From: Microcosmobacter sp040493455
GTDB taxonomy: Bacteria; Bacteroidota; Bacteroidia; Flavobacteriales; Flavobacteriaceae
Length of the DNA stretch: 64,000 nucleotides
Assembly (NCBI RefSeq): GCF_040493455.1
Contig: NZ_JANFDA010000001.1
Coordinates: 496,001 to 560,000, forward strand
Direction of reading: 5' to 3'
Each line of letters opens with the position of its first letter. Position 1 is the first letter of the stretch. This document shows positions 30,830-40,514 of the stretch, piece by piece. The notes beneath the pieces are model-generated. The model worked only from the letters and a program-made list of their open reading frames with translations, was not told the origin of the DNA and made no database searches. A program made the position numbers and the translations under genes.

Positions 30830-32464
30830 ATGAAACGCAAACTATATTTTATCGCATTATCAGCTGTATTGGTTTTTGCTTATGGCTGTAAAGAAAATTC
30901 TGAAGAAACTGAAAAAGTTGACGAAGCTATTAATTGGAATAATGAGATTATATACCATGTCATGCAACGCAGTTTCTATGACAGTAATGGCGACTTGCAT
31001 GGTGACCTTAATGGCTTTGTCGAAAAGTTGGATTACTTAAAAGAGCTTGGAGTTACTACAATATTGTTTACGCCATTATACGAATCGGGTTTTTACCATA
31101 ATTACTTTCCAACCAATTACGAGAACATTGACCAAGAGTATGGCACAAAAGAAGATTACATCAATTTTGTAAAAGCGGTTCATGAAAAAGGACTGAAGTT
31201 TTTAATGGATATGGAAACGCAGTATGCTCAAAGTGGTAATATTTGGTTTGATGATTCTTATAAAAACCCGCAATCAAAGTATTCAGATTTTATCTATTAT
31301 TCAGATTCTCTAAATGTGTATCCAGAACAAATCTTTATGCCGTCTAGATCGCCTATGTATGATTTTACTGCTTGGCCAGGAGATAAGCATAACATTGTGT
31401 TTCTAGACCTTAATAATGAAAGGGTAAAACAATGGATGACTGATTTCTATGTGTATTGGGTAGATCCAAACAAAGACGGCAATTTCGATGATGGTGTAGA
31501 TGGGTTTAGAATAGATCACATAATGGATGACTTGGATTATAAAGGGTTGTTTACCAATATGTATCAAGACTTCTGGAAGCCAATATTCCAATCTTGTAAA
31601 GCAGTAAACCCAAACCTTTTCGTTTTGGGAGAGCAGTCCAACTGGAATGAGTATGGCGAATCCATGGTTACAAAAAGTGGAGCTGATGCCGCATTTAGTT
31701 TTCCGTTACGCTTTGCAATTGCAGGAGAAGAAGGCACACACGACATGTATATAGATCCGGCTTCAAATGGCGTGAAGATGGAACCCAGTCGCATTCACAA
31801 TGTTGTAAAAGAAAGCTTGTCGCGTTTTACGGATAGTACATTTACAGTCAATTTTTTAGAAAATCATGATACCGCACGATGGGCTTCAGTAGTCAATAAC
31901 AATGAAGGACAAAAGCGAATCGCCTCAGTTTTAAATGTCTTATTACCAGGAATCCCTTCAATATATTTCGGACAAGAACTAGGTCTTACCGGACAAACTC
32001 ACGAATGGGGAAGTGATGCCAACCATATTCCGGTTAGAGAAGCTTTCCCTTGGACCGCAAACCAAACCGATTCTGGGAATGCACTTTGGTATAAGGATAC
32101 TGGAGAATGGTGGGATTTATCGTTTTGGAATACAGATGCGATACACAGGTTCAGTCTAGAAGCTCAAAAAAAAGATAAAAACTCCTTGTGGTACCATTAT
32201 CAAAAACTCATTTCTATTAGAACCAGAAACAAAGCGTTTAGACTCGGAGATTATCAACCTTTGTTTATAGGTATAGAAGGGCTCATTGGATTCAAAAGGA
32301 CTTATGAAAATGATAGAGTATTTGTATTCATTAATACTACAAATACAGCTATTGAACTTCCAATTGAAGGAGAAACACTAGGCAATATGTTGTACCAGAA
32401 TGGAACTAAGAACCAGTCAGGTACTTTAGTGATTGAACCTAACGGATTTTACATCTCTCAATAA
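30830..32464 (+). CDS. GH13 alpha-amylase-family enzyme, lipoprotein
   Basis: This 544-residue protein has lipoprotein signal VLVFAYGCKENSEE. The GH13 catalytic triad is visible: D229 in GVDGFRIDH, E268 in LFVLGEQSN, D347 in FLENHDTAR. It is a retaining alpha-glucoside-active enzyme, hydrolase or transglycosylase. It lies one base after GH127 and is co-transcribed, so it probably cleaves alpha-linked sugars from the same substrate. Confidence 0.9.
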   Translation: MKRKLYFIALSAVLVFAYGCKENSEETEKVDEAINWNNEIIYHVMQRSFYDSNGDLHGDLNGFVEKLDYLKELGVTTILFTPLYESGFYHNYFPTNYENIDQEYGTKEDYINFVKAVHEKGLKFLMDMETQYAQSGNIWFDDSYKNPQSKYSDFIYYSDSLNVYPEQIFMPSRSPMYDFTAWPGDKHNIVFLDLNNERVKQWMTDFYVYWVDPNKDGNFDDGVDGFRIDHIMDDLDYKGLFTNMYQDFWKPIFQSCKAVNPNLFVLGEQSNWNEYGESMVTKSGADAAFSFPLRFAIAGEEGTHDMYIDPASNGVKMEPSRIHNVVKESLSRFTDSTFTVNFLENHDTARWASVVNNNEGQKRIASVLNVLLPGIPSIYFGQELGLTGQTHEWGSDANHIPVREAFPWTANQTDSGNALWYKDTGEWWDLSFWNTDAIHRFSLEAQKKDKNSLWYHYQKLISIRTRNKAFRLGDYQPLFIGIEGLIGFKRTYENDRVFVFINTTNTAIELPIEGETLGNMLYQNGTKNQSGTLVIEPNGFYISQ

Positions 32465-32473
32465 GCTCAAAAC

Positions 32474-34027
32474 ATGGAACAATTAGACATTATCATATTA
32501 GTTGCGTACTTACTCGTTATCGTAGGTATTGGGATATATCTATCACGAAAGGAAAGTACAAACGCTAAGGATTACTTCTTTGCTAGTAATATTTTACCAT
32601 GGTGGGCAATTGGAGGCTCTCTGATTGCTTCAAATATTTCGGCCGAACAATTTATTGGGATGTCTGGTTCAGGTTATGTTGTTGGATTGGCGATTGCTTC
32701 CTATGAGTGGTTGGCAGCTTTAGCCTTATTGTTAGTTGCTAAATTTTTTCTTCCGGTTTTTATAAAGAATGAAATTTATACCATGCCTCAGTTCTTGGAA
32801 AAACGATTTGACAATCGCGTCAAAACTGGTATGGCGATTTTCTGGTTATTCTTATTCGTGTTTGTAAACATTACCTCTATTCTTTACCTCGGAAGCTTAG
32901 CATTAAAAACACTATTGGGCATTCCGCTTTGGCTTGGTATTATTGGTTTAGTGTTGTATTCAGCTACCTTTTCAATTTTTGGTGGACTCAAAACAGTAGT
33001 TTGGACAGATGTAGTACAGGTAGTGGTGTTGATTATTGGAGGGATTATAGCAACCATAATGATTCTCAATGCTATTGATAGTAATATCATAGAAGCTTTG
33101 AATCAGTTATACCACAAAGCACCAGATAAGTTCGATCTCATCTTAGATAAGTCCAATCCAGAATATAAGAATCTTCCAGGATTGAGTGTGCTTATAGGAG
33201 GAATTTGGGTGGCGAACCTTTATTATTGGGGAACGAACCAATATATTATCCAGAGGTCTTTAGCTGCTAAAAGCTTAAAAGAAGCTCAACTTGGAACCGC
33301 ATTTGCTGCATTAATGAAGTTATTGTTGCCATTTATCGTTGTCCTTCCTGGAATTGCAGCGTTTGTGTTGGATGCACCAATTTCAAAACCAGATGAAGCC
33401 TACCCATGGATTATTAATAATTATGTGATTATTGGATTCAAAGGGCTTGCTATAGCTGCATTGATTGCTGCTATTGGGTCCTCGTTGAGTTCTATGGTGA
33501 ATAGTACATCGACAATTTTCACATTAGATATTTACGAACCTTTTTTGACTAAGGCAAAAGAGAATGTTTCTCAAAAACGTTTGGTTAAAGTCGGAAAGAT
33601 GTCTTCGGCAGTTGCTTTGATTATTGGTGCAATTGTGGCACCATTATTAGGGAATATAGACCAAGCATTTCAATTTATACAAGAATACACAGGCTTTATT
33701 AGCCCAGGAGTCGTAACGATTTTTGTTTTAGGGTTATTCTGGAAAAAGATGTCTTCTAATGCTGCATTGTGGAGTGTGATTTTATCGTTTCCGTTTTCAA
33801 TATTCCTGAAGTTTTTATTTCCAGAGTTACCATTCATGAATCGTATCGAAATTGTTTTTGCATTGTGTATGGTGGCTTCAATAGGAATATCAATCATTGA
33901 AAGCAAATATGAGAAGGCAAACTATTTTTACAACCCAAAAGGACTATTCAATACATCATTAAAATTTAATGCCTTAGCCTTTACTACTATTGGAATAATA
34001 ACCGTAATTTATTCATTGTTTTATTAA
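32474..34027 (+). CDS. Sodium/sugar symporter (SSS family)
   Basis: This 517-residue inner-membrane protein has about 14 helices. It begins with IILVAYLLVIVGIGIYLSRK and the SSS signature region DYFFASNILPWWAIGGSLIASNISAEQFIGMSG, as in vSGLT. It imports a sugar with Na+. It lies between the glycosidases and the sulfatases and presumably takes up the released monosaccharide, which the PfkB kinase may phosphorylate. No SusC/SusD pair is present. Confidence 0.92.
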   Translation: MEQLDIIILVAYLLVIVGIGIYLSRKESTNAKDYFFASNILPWWAIGGSLIASNISAEQFIGMSGSGYVVGLAIASYEWLAALALLLVAKFFLPVFIKNEIYTMPQFLEKRFDNRVKTGMAIFWLFLFVFVNITSILYLGSLALKTLLGIPLWLGIIGLVLYSATFSIFGGLKTVVWTDVVQVVVLIIGGIIATIMILNAIDSNIIEALNQLYHKAPDKFDLILDKSNPEYKNLPGLSVLIGGIWVANLYYWGTNQYIIQRSLAAKSLKEAQLGTAFAALMKLLLPFIVVLPGIAAFVLDAPISKPDEAYPWIINNYVIIGFKGLAIAALIAAIGSSLSSMVNSTSTIFTLDIYEPFLTKAKENVSQKRLVKVGKMSSAVALIIGAIVAPLLGNIDQAFQFIQEYTGFISPGVVTIFVLGLFWKKMSSNAALWSVILSFPFSIFLKFLFPELPFMNRIEIVFALCMVASIGISIIESKYEKANYFYNPKGLFNTSLKFNALAFTTIGIITVIYSLFY

Positions 34028-34042
34028 TTGAAACCTTATCAC

Positions 34043-35416
34043 ATGAGACAGATAGCACTTTTATTTATTTGTATAGCCGTTTTGAGCTGTAAAAAGAAAA
34101 CCAAAAAAGAAGCAGAAACTGTAGTCGCCGAAAACCCTAACATTATCTTGTTGGTAGGTGACGATCAAGGCTATCCTTACTTTGGTTTTATGGGGGCTGA
34201 TTATGTCCAAACACCAAACATGGATGCTCTAGCTGCTAGTGGAACGTTGTTTACGGAAGGTTATGTGCCGCAAAATCATTGTAGACCGTCGTTGCAAACA
34301 CTAATGACAGGAACATTGCCAATTGATTATGAACAGGAAGTTAATCAAATGGTAATAGATACCCTTAACAGTCAAAGAATTCCATATCAAGATTCAGATC
34401 AATGGGCAATAGGCTTTAAACACCACGCCATGAAATACTTTCAAACGCTTCCGAGGATTTTGGCAAAAGAAGGCTATAAAAGTTTTCAAGGCGGGAAATG
34501 GTGGGAGTTCAATTATCAAAATGGAGGCTTCGATGAAGGGATGACCAAAGGTTGGAAAGAAGAAGACAAAGGCAAAAATGACTGGTTCTTACAATTTATG
34601 GGAGGTGATGGAAGACAACTCGCTAGGGCGACCATGCAACCAGTGTATGATTTTATAGATAAGTATAATGAGCAACCATTCTTTATTTGGTTTGCACCAG
34701 AATTACCACATTATCCTTTTGATGCTCCAGACAAATATTATAATATCTACAAGGATGAAGATATGACAGAATCTGCTAAACGTTACTACGCAAACTGTAC
34801 ATGGTTTGATGATGGTGTTGGTGAGTTGGTAAGATACCTTAAAGAGAAAAACGAATTCGACAATACACTTTTTGTGTATGTCAATGACAATGGCTGGGAA
34901 CAAGAACCACATCAGGAGTTTAGACACGATTCCTTGCGTTGGCATAATGGAGGCGACAAAGGCAAACTGTCAGTATATGATCAATCCTTTAGAACACCAA
35001 TTATATTTTCATGGAAGGACAAAATCAAAGCAGGGGCTAAGTCCAAAGCTTTGATGCATAGTGCTGATATACCTGCTACAATTCTGGATTATATCGATGT
35101 TGAAGTTCCTGAGAATTATTTTGGAAGATCTTACAAGGAACTTATAGAAGACACCAATAAAGTTGACCGAAATATTATCGTCGGAAAAGCAACTCAGATG
35201 CGTTCAGAAGATGATATGATGGGAATGAAGATTGAAGCCTATTGGGCGAGGACTAATGATTGGTTTTTTCAATGGAACTTAACCACTGAAACTATTGGAT
35301 TATTTGATATGAAAACAGATCCTGGTAATGATAATAATTTAGCTGAAGCGAATCCAGAAAAGGTTAAAGAGTTTCAGAATAAAATAGAGGCATGGAAATT
35401 AGAAAGATCCAAATAA
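34043..35416 (+). CDS. Sulfatase-like lipoprotein with CRPSL active-site variant
   Basis: This 457-residue protein uses the ATG at 34043 just before the lipoprotein signal (MRQIALLFICIAVLSCKKK); a TTG at 34028 would add five residues. It is alkaline-phosphatase/sulfatase fold: metal-binding LVGDDQGYPYFG, and FVYVNDNGW. The formylglycine site reads C80-R-P-S-L84 instead of CxPSR. That variant is seen in some sulfatase-like families but lacks the Arg of the FGE consensus. It cleaves, or formerly cleaved, sulfate esters in the periplasm. Confidence 0.85.
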   Translation: MRQIALLFICIAVLSCKKKTKKEAETVVAENPNIILLVGDDQGYPYFGFMGADYVQTPNMDALAASGTLFTEGYVPQNHCRPSLQTLMTGTLPIDYEQEVNQMVIDTLNSQRIPYQDSDQWAIGFKHHAMKYFQTLPRILAKEGYKSFQGGKWWEFNYQNGGFDEGMTKGWKEEDKGKNDWFLQFMGGDGRQLARATMQPVYDFIDKYNEQPFFIWFAPELPHYPFDAPDKYYNIYKDEDMTESAKRYYANCTWFDDGVGELVRYLKEKNEFDNTLFVYVNDNGWEQEPHQEFRHDSLRWHNGGDKGKLSVYDQSFRTPIIFSWKDKIKAGAKSKALMHSADIPATILDYIDVEVPENYFGRSYKELIEDTNKVDRNIIVGKATQMRSEDDMMGMKIEAYWARTNDWFFQWNLTTETIGLFDMKTDPGNDNNLAEANPEKVKEFQNKIEAWKLERSK

Positions 35417-35417
35417 C

Positions 35418-37031
35418 ATGAACAAACTACTTTGGATATTTGTGTTTGGCCTTTCAATATTAGGCTGTAAAGAGAAGGAAGAATCCTTGCGTGCAAAGCC
35501 AAATATTGTCTTTATCATTACAGATGATCATGCTTACCAAGCACTAAGCGCTTATGACGATAAGCTCATTAAGACACCACATATAGATCGATTGGCTAAT
35601 GAGGGTATGCTATTCAATAGAGCTTTTGTTACTAATTCTATTTGTTCACCGAGTCGTGCTGTGGCTTTGACTGGTAAGTTTAGCCATCTCAATAGTGTTA
35701 GGGATAATCTAGATGTATTCGATACCACTCAAGTAACATTTCCAAGATTGCTTCAAGGTGCAGGTTATGAAACTGCTATCTATGGGAAATGGCATCTCAA
35801 ATCTAAACCCAAGGGATTTGATTTTTGGGAAGTATTGCCAGATCAAGGCCATTATTATCACCCAGAATTTTTAACTCCAGACGGAGACATAAAAACAACA
35901 GGCTATGTTACAGATGTAATTACAGACAAAGCCATTCATTATCTAGATTCGTTGAGAGATACTAATAAGCCGTTCATGCTTATGTACAATCATAAAGCAC
36001 CTCATAGACAATGGTGGCCTTCTATGCACGACTTGGAAGATTTCAAATACAAAAAGATACCAGTGCCTGAAACATTGTTTGATGAATACAAGACCAAAAG
36101 TAATGCTTCAGCAGAAGCAGAAATGCGCATCGCAGACCATATGGCATTAACCATGGACAATAAGATTGCACCAGAAATTTTGGAGAAATTGGATTATGAA
36201 GAATTCTTGGGTTGGTACTCGAGTAGTTACACGGAGCGTTTCAACCGATTAACCAAAGAAGAGCAAGAGCAATGGCTTAAGGTTTACGGACCCATCAATG
36301 AAGATTTCCAGCAAAATACACCAAAGGGAAAAGCTTTAACGCTATGGAAGTATCAACGCTACATGGAGGATTATCTTGGCGTGATAAAAAGTGTGGATCG
36401 CAACATTGGGAGATTGTTGGATTATTTGGATGAAAATGACCTTACTGAAAACACAATTGTAGTATATACTTCTGATCAAGGATTCTATCTAGGGGAACAT
36501 GGTTGGTTCGATAAACGCTTCATGTATGAAGAATCGTTTAGAACACCTTTATTGATTAGATATCCTCAGTCAATTGAAGCAGGTACTGTAAACTCTGATT
36601 TAGTTCAGAATATAGATTTTGCTCCAACAGTTTTAGACATTGCTGAGGTTGACATCCCAGAAGATATACAAGGACTTAGTTTATTGCCATTGTTTGAAGG
36701 AAATAATGCCAATTGGCGAGATGCCTTGTATTATCATTATTACGAATATCCAGGAATCCATATGGTGAAACGTCATTATGGGGTAAGAACGGCACAACAC
36801 AAACTCATTCGTTTTTACTATAATACTGAAGCATGGGAACTTTATGATTTAGAAAAGGATCCCCAAGAACTAAATAATGTATACGATTCACCAGAATATA
36901 AAACAGTTCAAGAGCAATTACACAAGAAGTTGCAAGAGCTGAGAGTTCAATACAAAGATGATTCCGATAGCCTTAATCTTCAATGGATACAAAGTGATAT
37001 TGAACGTTTAAAAAGTCTTGGATGGTATTAA
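35418..37031 (+). CDS. Family S1 sulfatase, lipoprotein
   Basis: This 537-residue protein has lipoprotein signal FGLSILGCKEKEE. It is a full S1 sulfatase with canonical formylglycine motif C76-S-P-S-R80 (NSICSPSRAVALTG), metal-binding FIITDDHAYQALS, GKWHLKSK and VVYTSDQGFYLGEHG. It hydrolyses sulfate esters, probably on a sulfated marine carbohydrate. It is the last gene of the operon and is followed by a strong terminator. Confidence 0.92.
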   Translation: MNKLLWIFVFGLSILGCKEKEESLRAKPNIVFIITDDHAYQALSAYDDKLIKTPHIDRLANEGMLFNRAFVTNSICSPSRAVALTGKFSHLNSVRDNLDVFDTTQVTFPRLLQGAGYETAIYGKWHLKSKPKGFDFWEVLPDQGHYYHPEFLTPDGDIKTTGYVTDVITDKAIHYLDSLRDTNKPFMLMYNHKAPHRQWWPSMHDLEDFKYKKIPVPETLFDEYKTKSNASAEAEMRIADHMALTMDNKIAPEILEKLDYEEFLGWYSSSYTERFNRLTKEEQEQWLKVYGPINEDFQQNTPKGKALTLWKYQRYMEDYLGVIKSVDRNIGRLLDYLDENDLTENTIVVYTSDQGFYLGEHGWFDKRFMYEESFRTPLLIRYPQSIEAGTVNSDLVQNIDFAPTVLDIAEVDIPEDIQGLSLLPLFEGNNANWRDALYYHYYEYPGIHMVKRHYGVRTAQHKLIRFYYNTEAWELYDLEKDPQELNNVYDSPEYKTVQEQLHKKLQELRVQYKDDSDSLNLQWIQSDIERLKSLGWY

Positions 37032-37033
37032 TA

Positions 37034-37061
37034 AAAAAGCTCCCAATATTGGGAGCTTTTT
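37034..37061. terminator. Bidirectional terminator
   Basis: The perfect palindrome AAAAAGCTCCCAA / TTGGGAGCTTTTT has a two-base centre. It serves the sulfatase operon and the convergent minus-strand gene at 37090. Confidence 0.9.
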
Positions 37062-37089
37062 CAACTTTCAATTAATCTAACAAACAAAC

Positions 37090-37473
37090 CTACTTTACAG
37101 TTAAAGTATATTGTGGTGTTGGGTTCAAAGGGCAGAAGTATATGTACTCCCCTTTTTTCAACTCAGTAACTTGAGACTTTTCAGCCTTGTTGTTACCTAC
37201 AGCTTTAGTAACATAAGCTGTCTTAATATGGTTTTCTGGCTTTGATGCATCTTTGCCTTTAGGAACTAATACAAATCCTACATCGTGTCCTACATTATTA
37301 TTGGATATTTCAAAGATGTAATTTCCTTCTTTTAGTGTTACACTTTGTTGAGTGAATTCACCTTTTGTTTGTTCAAAAGACACAACTTTAGCGTCTTTCA
37401 TCATTTTGTCTTGAGCATTAACATTAAATGTCAATCCTACGAATAGTGCGATAATTGCAATTACTTTTTTCAT
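37090..37473 (-). CDS. Exported cupredoxin-like protein
   Basis: This 127-residue protein has a signal peptide (MKKVIAIIALFVGLTFNVNA) and a cupredoxin-type sandwich: a His in NNNVGHDVGFVLVP and a Cys in GEYIYFCPLNPTPQYTLTV. The C-terminal His and Met that complete a type 1 copper site are not visible after the Cys, so copper binding is uncertain. It is in line with the downstream-oriented NTF2-like and AhpD-like genes, possibly a redox-stress cluster. Confidence 0.75.
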   Translation of the reverse strand: MKKVIAIIALFVGLTFNVNAQDKMMKDAKVVSFEQTKGEFTQQSVTLKEGNYIFEISNNNVGHDVGFVLVPKGKDASKPENHIKTAYVTKAVGNNKAEKSQVTELKKGEYIYFCPLNPTPQYTLTVK

Positions 37474-37501
37474 TTTGTATAAAAATTAAGGTTAATTATT
37501 G

Positions 37502-37855
37502 TTATGCGTGGTAATAGCGTTCGTTGATAATTTTGCCATCTTTCCACTGTGTTCTATTGACTTGTTCAAATCTGTGATGCTGACCATCATTGGTTTTGAA
37601 TTCCATTACAGCTTCATAGTAAGATACATCTCCAGCGATAGCGATATTGTTTATGTCGTATCTAATGAATTCTGTAACGGTTTCTAACAATTCTTTTTCA
37701 GCAATGATGCATACTTCTTTTCCTTCTTTTGGTGTATTATTGGCTTCTTGTAAAACCACATCATCATCTAGATATTTATCCATTGCTTCAAGGAATTGCC
37801 CTTTGCCTAAAAGGTCTTTAAGGTCAGCTAGAGCATGTTCTATAGTTGCGTTCAT
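37502..37855 (-). CDS. NTF2/SnoaL-like protein
   Basis: This 117-residue protein shows the alpha+beta cone of the SnoaL-like family: an N-terminal helix (EHALADLKDLLGKGQFLEAMDKYLDDDVVLQ), then strands ending in FEQVNRTQWKDGKIINERYYHA. Members are small hydrolases, isomerases or binding proteins. It lies 16 bases after the AhpD-like gene and is co-transcribed with it. Confidence 0.8.
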   Translation of the reverse strand: MNATIEHALADLKDLLGKGQFLEAMDKYLDDDVVLQEANNTPKEGKEVCIIAEKELLETVTEFIRYDINNIAIAGDVSYYEAVMEFKTNDGQHHRFEQVNRTQWKDGKIINERYYHA

Positions 37856-37871
37856 TTTTTGATATGATTTT

Positions 37872-38420
37872 TTAAACGGTTTGAGCTTCTAATGGTTGAG
37901 CTACTGGAAAATCTACAGGAATTTGAGTAGTTGAGTGGATGTAATTAGAGATGGTTTTATCACCTACTAAAGAGATTACATCAATTAAATTTCCTTTATC
38001 GTATCCTGCATTAAAGAAAGCCTCAACAGTATCAGCATCAGTTTTTCCTCTAGTTTCAGTAATGTTTTTAGCCAACTTAGCTAAAGCATTCAACTTAGTA
38101 TCTGACGTTGAGTATCCTCCTCTAAACTCTAAGATTTGATCATCTGAGAATCCGTTCATTTTTCCGATTGCTGTGTGAGCAGATAAACAATAGATACAAT
38201 CGTTCACTTGACTCACAGCAAGATTCACAACTTCTTTTTCTTTAGCAGAAAGTGATGTCTTTGCTCCAGAGAATGTTAAGTAGTTTTCTAGTGCTGTGTC
38301 GCTATAAGCGTAAGTAGCATAAAGGTTTGGGACAAATCCAAGTTTTCCTTTTAAAGTGTCAAAAATTGCTTGGTTATTTTCGCTTACTTGGTCTCTAGTT
38401 GGTACATTAAATGTGCTCAT
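37872..38420 (-). CDS. AhpD-like carboxymuconolactone decarboxylase-family protein
   Basis: This 182-residue helical protein has the AhpD catalytic core C75-I-Y-C78 with H82 (NDCIYCLSAHTAIGK), the dithiol used for peroxidase or reductase activity in AhpD relatives. It probably handles peroxides or alkylating stress with a cytoplasmic thiol reductant. It heads an operon with the NTF2-like and cupredoxin-like genes, downstream of an AraC regulator on the same strand. Confidence 0.88.
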   Translation of the reverse strand: MSTFNVPTRDQVSENNQAIFDTLKGKLGFVPNLYATYAYSDTALENYLTFSGAKTSLSAKEKEVVNLAVSQVNDCIYCLSAHTAIGKMNGFSDDQILEFRGGYSTSDTKLNALAKLAKNITETRGKTDADTVEAFFNAGYDKGNLIDVISLVGDKTISNYIHSTTQIPVDFPVAQPLEAQTV

Positions 38421-38701
38421 AATTTCTATTTTTTTAAGTATTAATTTTTATTTATTGAATATTTATATGTGGCTTCTCACTATCACAATAGAAGTCGTGA
38501 ATGTGTTTTTGCTCACAATGCGTTTTAGGACTTATAGTATGTTCTATCCTTTGTTTTCCTTTTCTGAAGATTTCAATAAGATTGAAAATCGAGGTATGTT
38601 TTACATTCATCTTTACCTTGTTTTAATTTTACATTGCAAAGATGCGACTGAAAACAAGGCTATAGAATGGTGAAACTTCCTTAGCGCTTGTCAATTTTTC
38701 C
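38421..38701. other. Intergenic region before the AhpD-like operon
   Basis: This is 280 bases without a supported gene. A plus-strand reading frame across it overlaps the AhpD-like start and shows no domain. On the minus strand GCATCTTTGC near 38640 resembles a -7 element (also seen upstream of ssb), giving a possible promoter with a long leader. Confidence 0.35.
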
Positions 38702-39541
38702 CTAAGCGGTTGTTTTGAGCTGTTTTTGGAACTGAGAAGGCGATAATAAAGTGTGTTTTTTGAATAATCTACTTAAGTGTGAAGCGTCTTCGAAACCGAT
38801 ATCATAAGCAATTTCTTTTGCAGATTTATCGGTATACATTAATTGACGCTTTGCTTCAAGAATGATGCGTTCATGAATAATCTTGAGTGGACTCTTCTTG
38901 AATTTTGCAAATGTATTAGATAAGGTTTTGGGAGATTTGAACAACTTATCCGCATAAAAAGAAACACTATGCTCTTGTTTAAAATGTGCATCCACCAAAA
39001 CATTGAAATGCCTCAGCAGATCTATTTTAGATTCATGCGTTCGTAATGTTTCAGAATTATTTTTAAGGATTCGAGTTGCTTTTATCATGAACCTCGCCAT
39101 AAGCATTCTAAGCATTTCAGCCTGTATGTTATCCTTGGTTTCCAATTCATCTAAGAACACATTATGAAGGAAGTCGAATTTTTCTTGCTCTTTTTTATTC
39201 AGACTAATAATAGGGACAAAATCATTTCCAAAGAATAATAAACCAACACAACCGACTTCTTTGTCATGATCTTTGATACAATAAAACTCTCTGTTAAACT
39301 GATATACGATAATGTCTTTCCCTTTTTTGTATTGAAAGTTTTGAATTGGCGTTAATGCCAGAATTTTATTAGCCTCCAAAGTGAAAGGAATTCCATCTAC
39401 TTCAATTTCGGCATCAGAACTTGTGGTCCAAATAAATGTGAAAAGCCCAATAGGCTTTGTAGTTTGAAAGTTTTGTAGTAATGTCTCGTTGGCTACATTT
39501 AAGATAGCTCCTGTGCTAAATTCTCTGAATTCTTTTGTCAT
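38702..39541 (-). CDS. AraC-family regulator
   Basis: This protein is about 279 residues from MTKEFREFSTGA; an in-frame ATG at 39568 would add nine residues. The N-terminal part is cupin-like (VDGIPFTLEANKILALTP). The C-terminal two helix-turn-helices are clear (HSVSFYADKLFKSPKTLSNTFAKFKKSPLK and SAKEIAYDIGFEDASHLSRLFKKHTLLSPSQF). It lies upstream of the AhpD-like operon on the same strand and may control it. Confidence 0.88.
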   Translation of the reverse strand: MTKEFREFSTGAILNVANETLLQNFQTTKPIGLFTFIWTTSSDAEIEVDGIPFTLEANKILALTPIQNFQYKKGKDIIVYQFNREFYCIKDHDKEVGCVGLLFFGNDFVPIISLNKKEQEKFDFLHNVFLDELETKDNIQAEMLRMLMARFMIKATRILKNNSETLRTHESKIDLLRHFNVLVDAHFKQEHSVSFYADKLFKSPKTLSNTFAKFKKSPLKIIHERIILEAKRQLMYTDKSAKEIAYDIGFEDASHLSRLFKKHTLLSPSQFQKQLKTTA

Positions 39542-39581
39542 GTAGAGGTTGTCAATTTTTCCCAACAAACCTTACAGTGTT

Positions 39582-40484
39582 TCAAAAGAAAATCTCTTGC
39601 GCTAGTCTGTAGGTATTAGCATGTGCCTCTACAATAATTTTAATATCAGGAGAGTAGCCTCCTCCCATGGAACACATTACAGGGATGTTTTGGTCTTTGC
39701 AGGTTTGCAGTACAAAACGATCTCGCTCTTTACAGCCTTCTATAGATAAGCCCAGTTTTCCAAGCTTATCCGAAGCAATAATATCCACGCCACTTAGGTA
39801 GTATATAAAGTCGGGTTGCTCCTGTTGGATGAGTCTGGGTAACATTGATTTCAGTAATTTTAGATAAGTCTCATCATCTGTATCATTGTCTAAGGAAATA
39901 TCTAAATCGCTTTGTTCTTTTTTGAAGGGGTAATTACTCTTACCATGCATAGAAAAGGTAAATACTGAAGCATCATTCTGAAAAATCTCGGCGGTACCAT
40001 TACCTTGGTGCACATCAAGATCAACAATCAGAATTTTTTTAACCAATCCTTTTGCTTGAAGGTATCGTGCACCTATTGCTTGATCGTTCAGTAAACAAAA
40101 TGCTTCACCTCTGTCTGTATAGGCATGATGTGTGCCTCCAGCAATATTCATGGCGATACCGTGTTTTAAAGCGAATTCACTAGCTTTTATAGTACCATCA
40201 GCAATGATTACTTCACGCTCTACCAGAACCTCACTCAATGGAAACCCAATTTTGCGAGCAGCACTTCGATCTAGCGTTATGTTGACCAAATCATAATAAT
40301 ACTCAGGAGTATGAACGTTAAGAATATGCTTGTCATTAGGTTTTTCAGGCTCAAAAAAATTATCTCTAGTACAAGTACCTTCATGGAGGAGTTGCTCAGG
40401 GAGCAATTCATACTTTATCATGGGAAAACGATGTCCTTCAGGTAAAGGATGTTTGTAGATTGGATGGTATGCTATTTTGAGCAT
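39582..40484 (-). CDS. Histone deacetylase-family (AcuC-like) deacetylase
   Basis: This 300-residue protein has the arginase/deacetylase fold with H119-H120 (GGTHHAYT), metal ligands D155/D157/H159 (VDLDVHQGNGT) and the transition-state Tyr in SMGGGYSPD. It deacetylates small acetyl-amines or acetyl-lysine in the cytoplasm; bacterial relatives act on acetylpolyamines or acetyl-CoA synthetase. Length is typical of the family. Confidence 0.9.
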   Translation of the reverse strand: MLKIAYHPIYKHPLPEGHRFPMIKYELLPEQLLHEGTCTRDNFFEPEKPNDKHILNVHTPEYYYDLVNITLDRSAARKIGFPLSEVLVEREVIIADGTIKASEFALKHGIAMNIAGGTHHAYTDRGEAFCLLNDQAIGARYLQAKGLVKKILIVDLDVHQGNGTAEIFQNDASVFTFSMHGKSNYPFKKEQSDLDISLDNDTDDETYLKLLKSMLPRLIQQEQPDFIYYLSGVDIIASDKLGKLGLSIEGCKERDRFVLQTCKDQNIPVMCSMGGGYSPDIKIIVEAHANTYRLAQEIFF

Positions 40485-40514
40485 GATATTAACGCCTTAA
40501 GAATATGATAATAT

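Noticed and set aside
37090..37473. Functional blue-copper protein
   Set aside because: Only His and Cys ligands are visible; the second His and Met are missing, so it is listed only as cupredoxin-like.
38356..38673. Plus-strand reading frame of about 105 codons
   Set aside because: It overlaps the start of the AhpD-like gene antisense, has no domain and shows no plausible promoter or start context.
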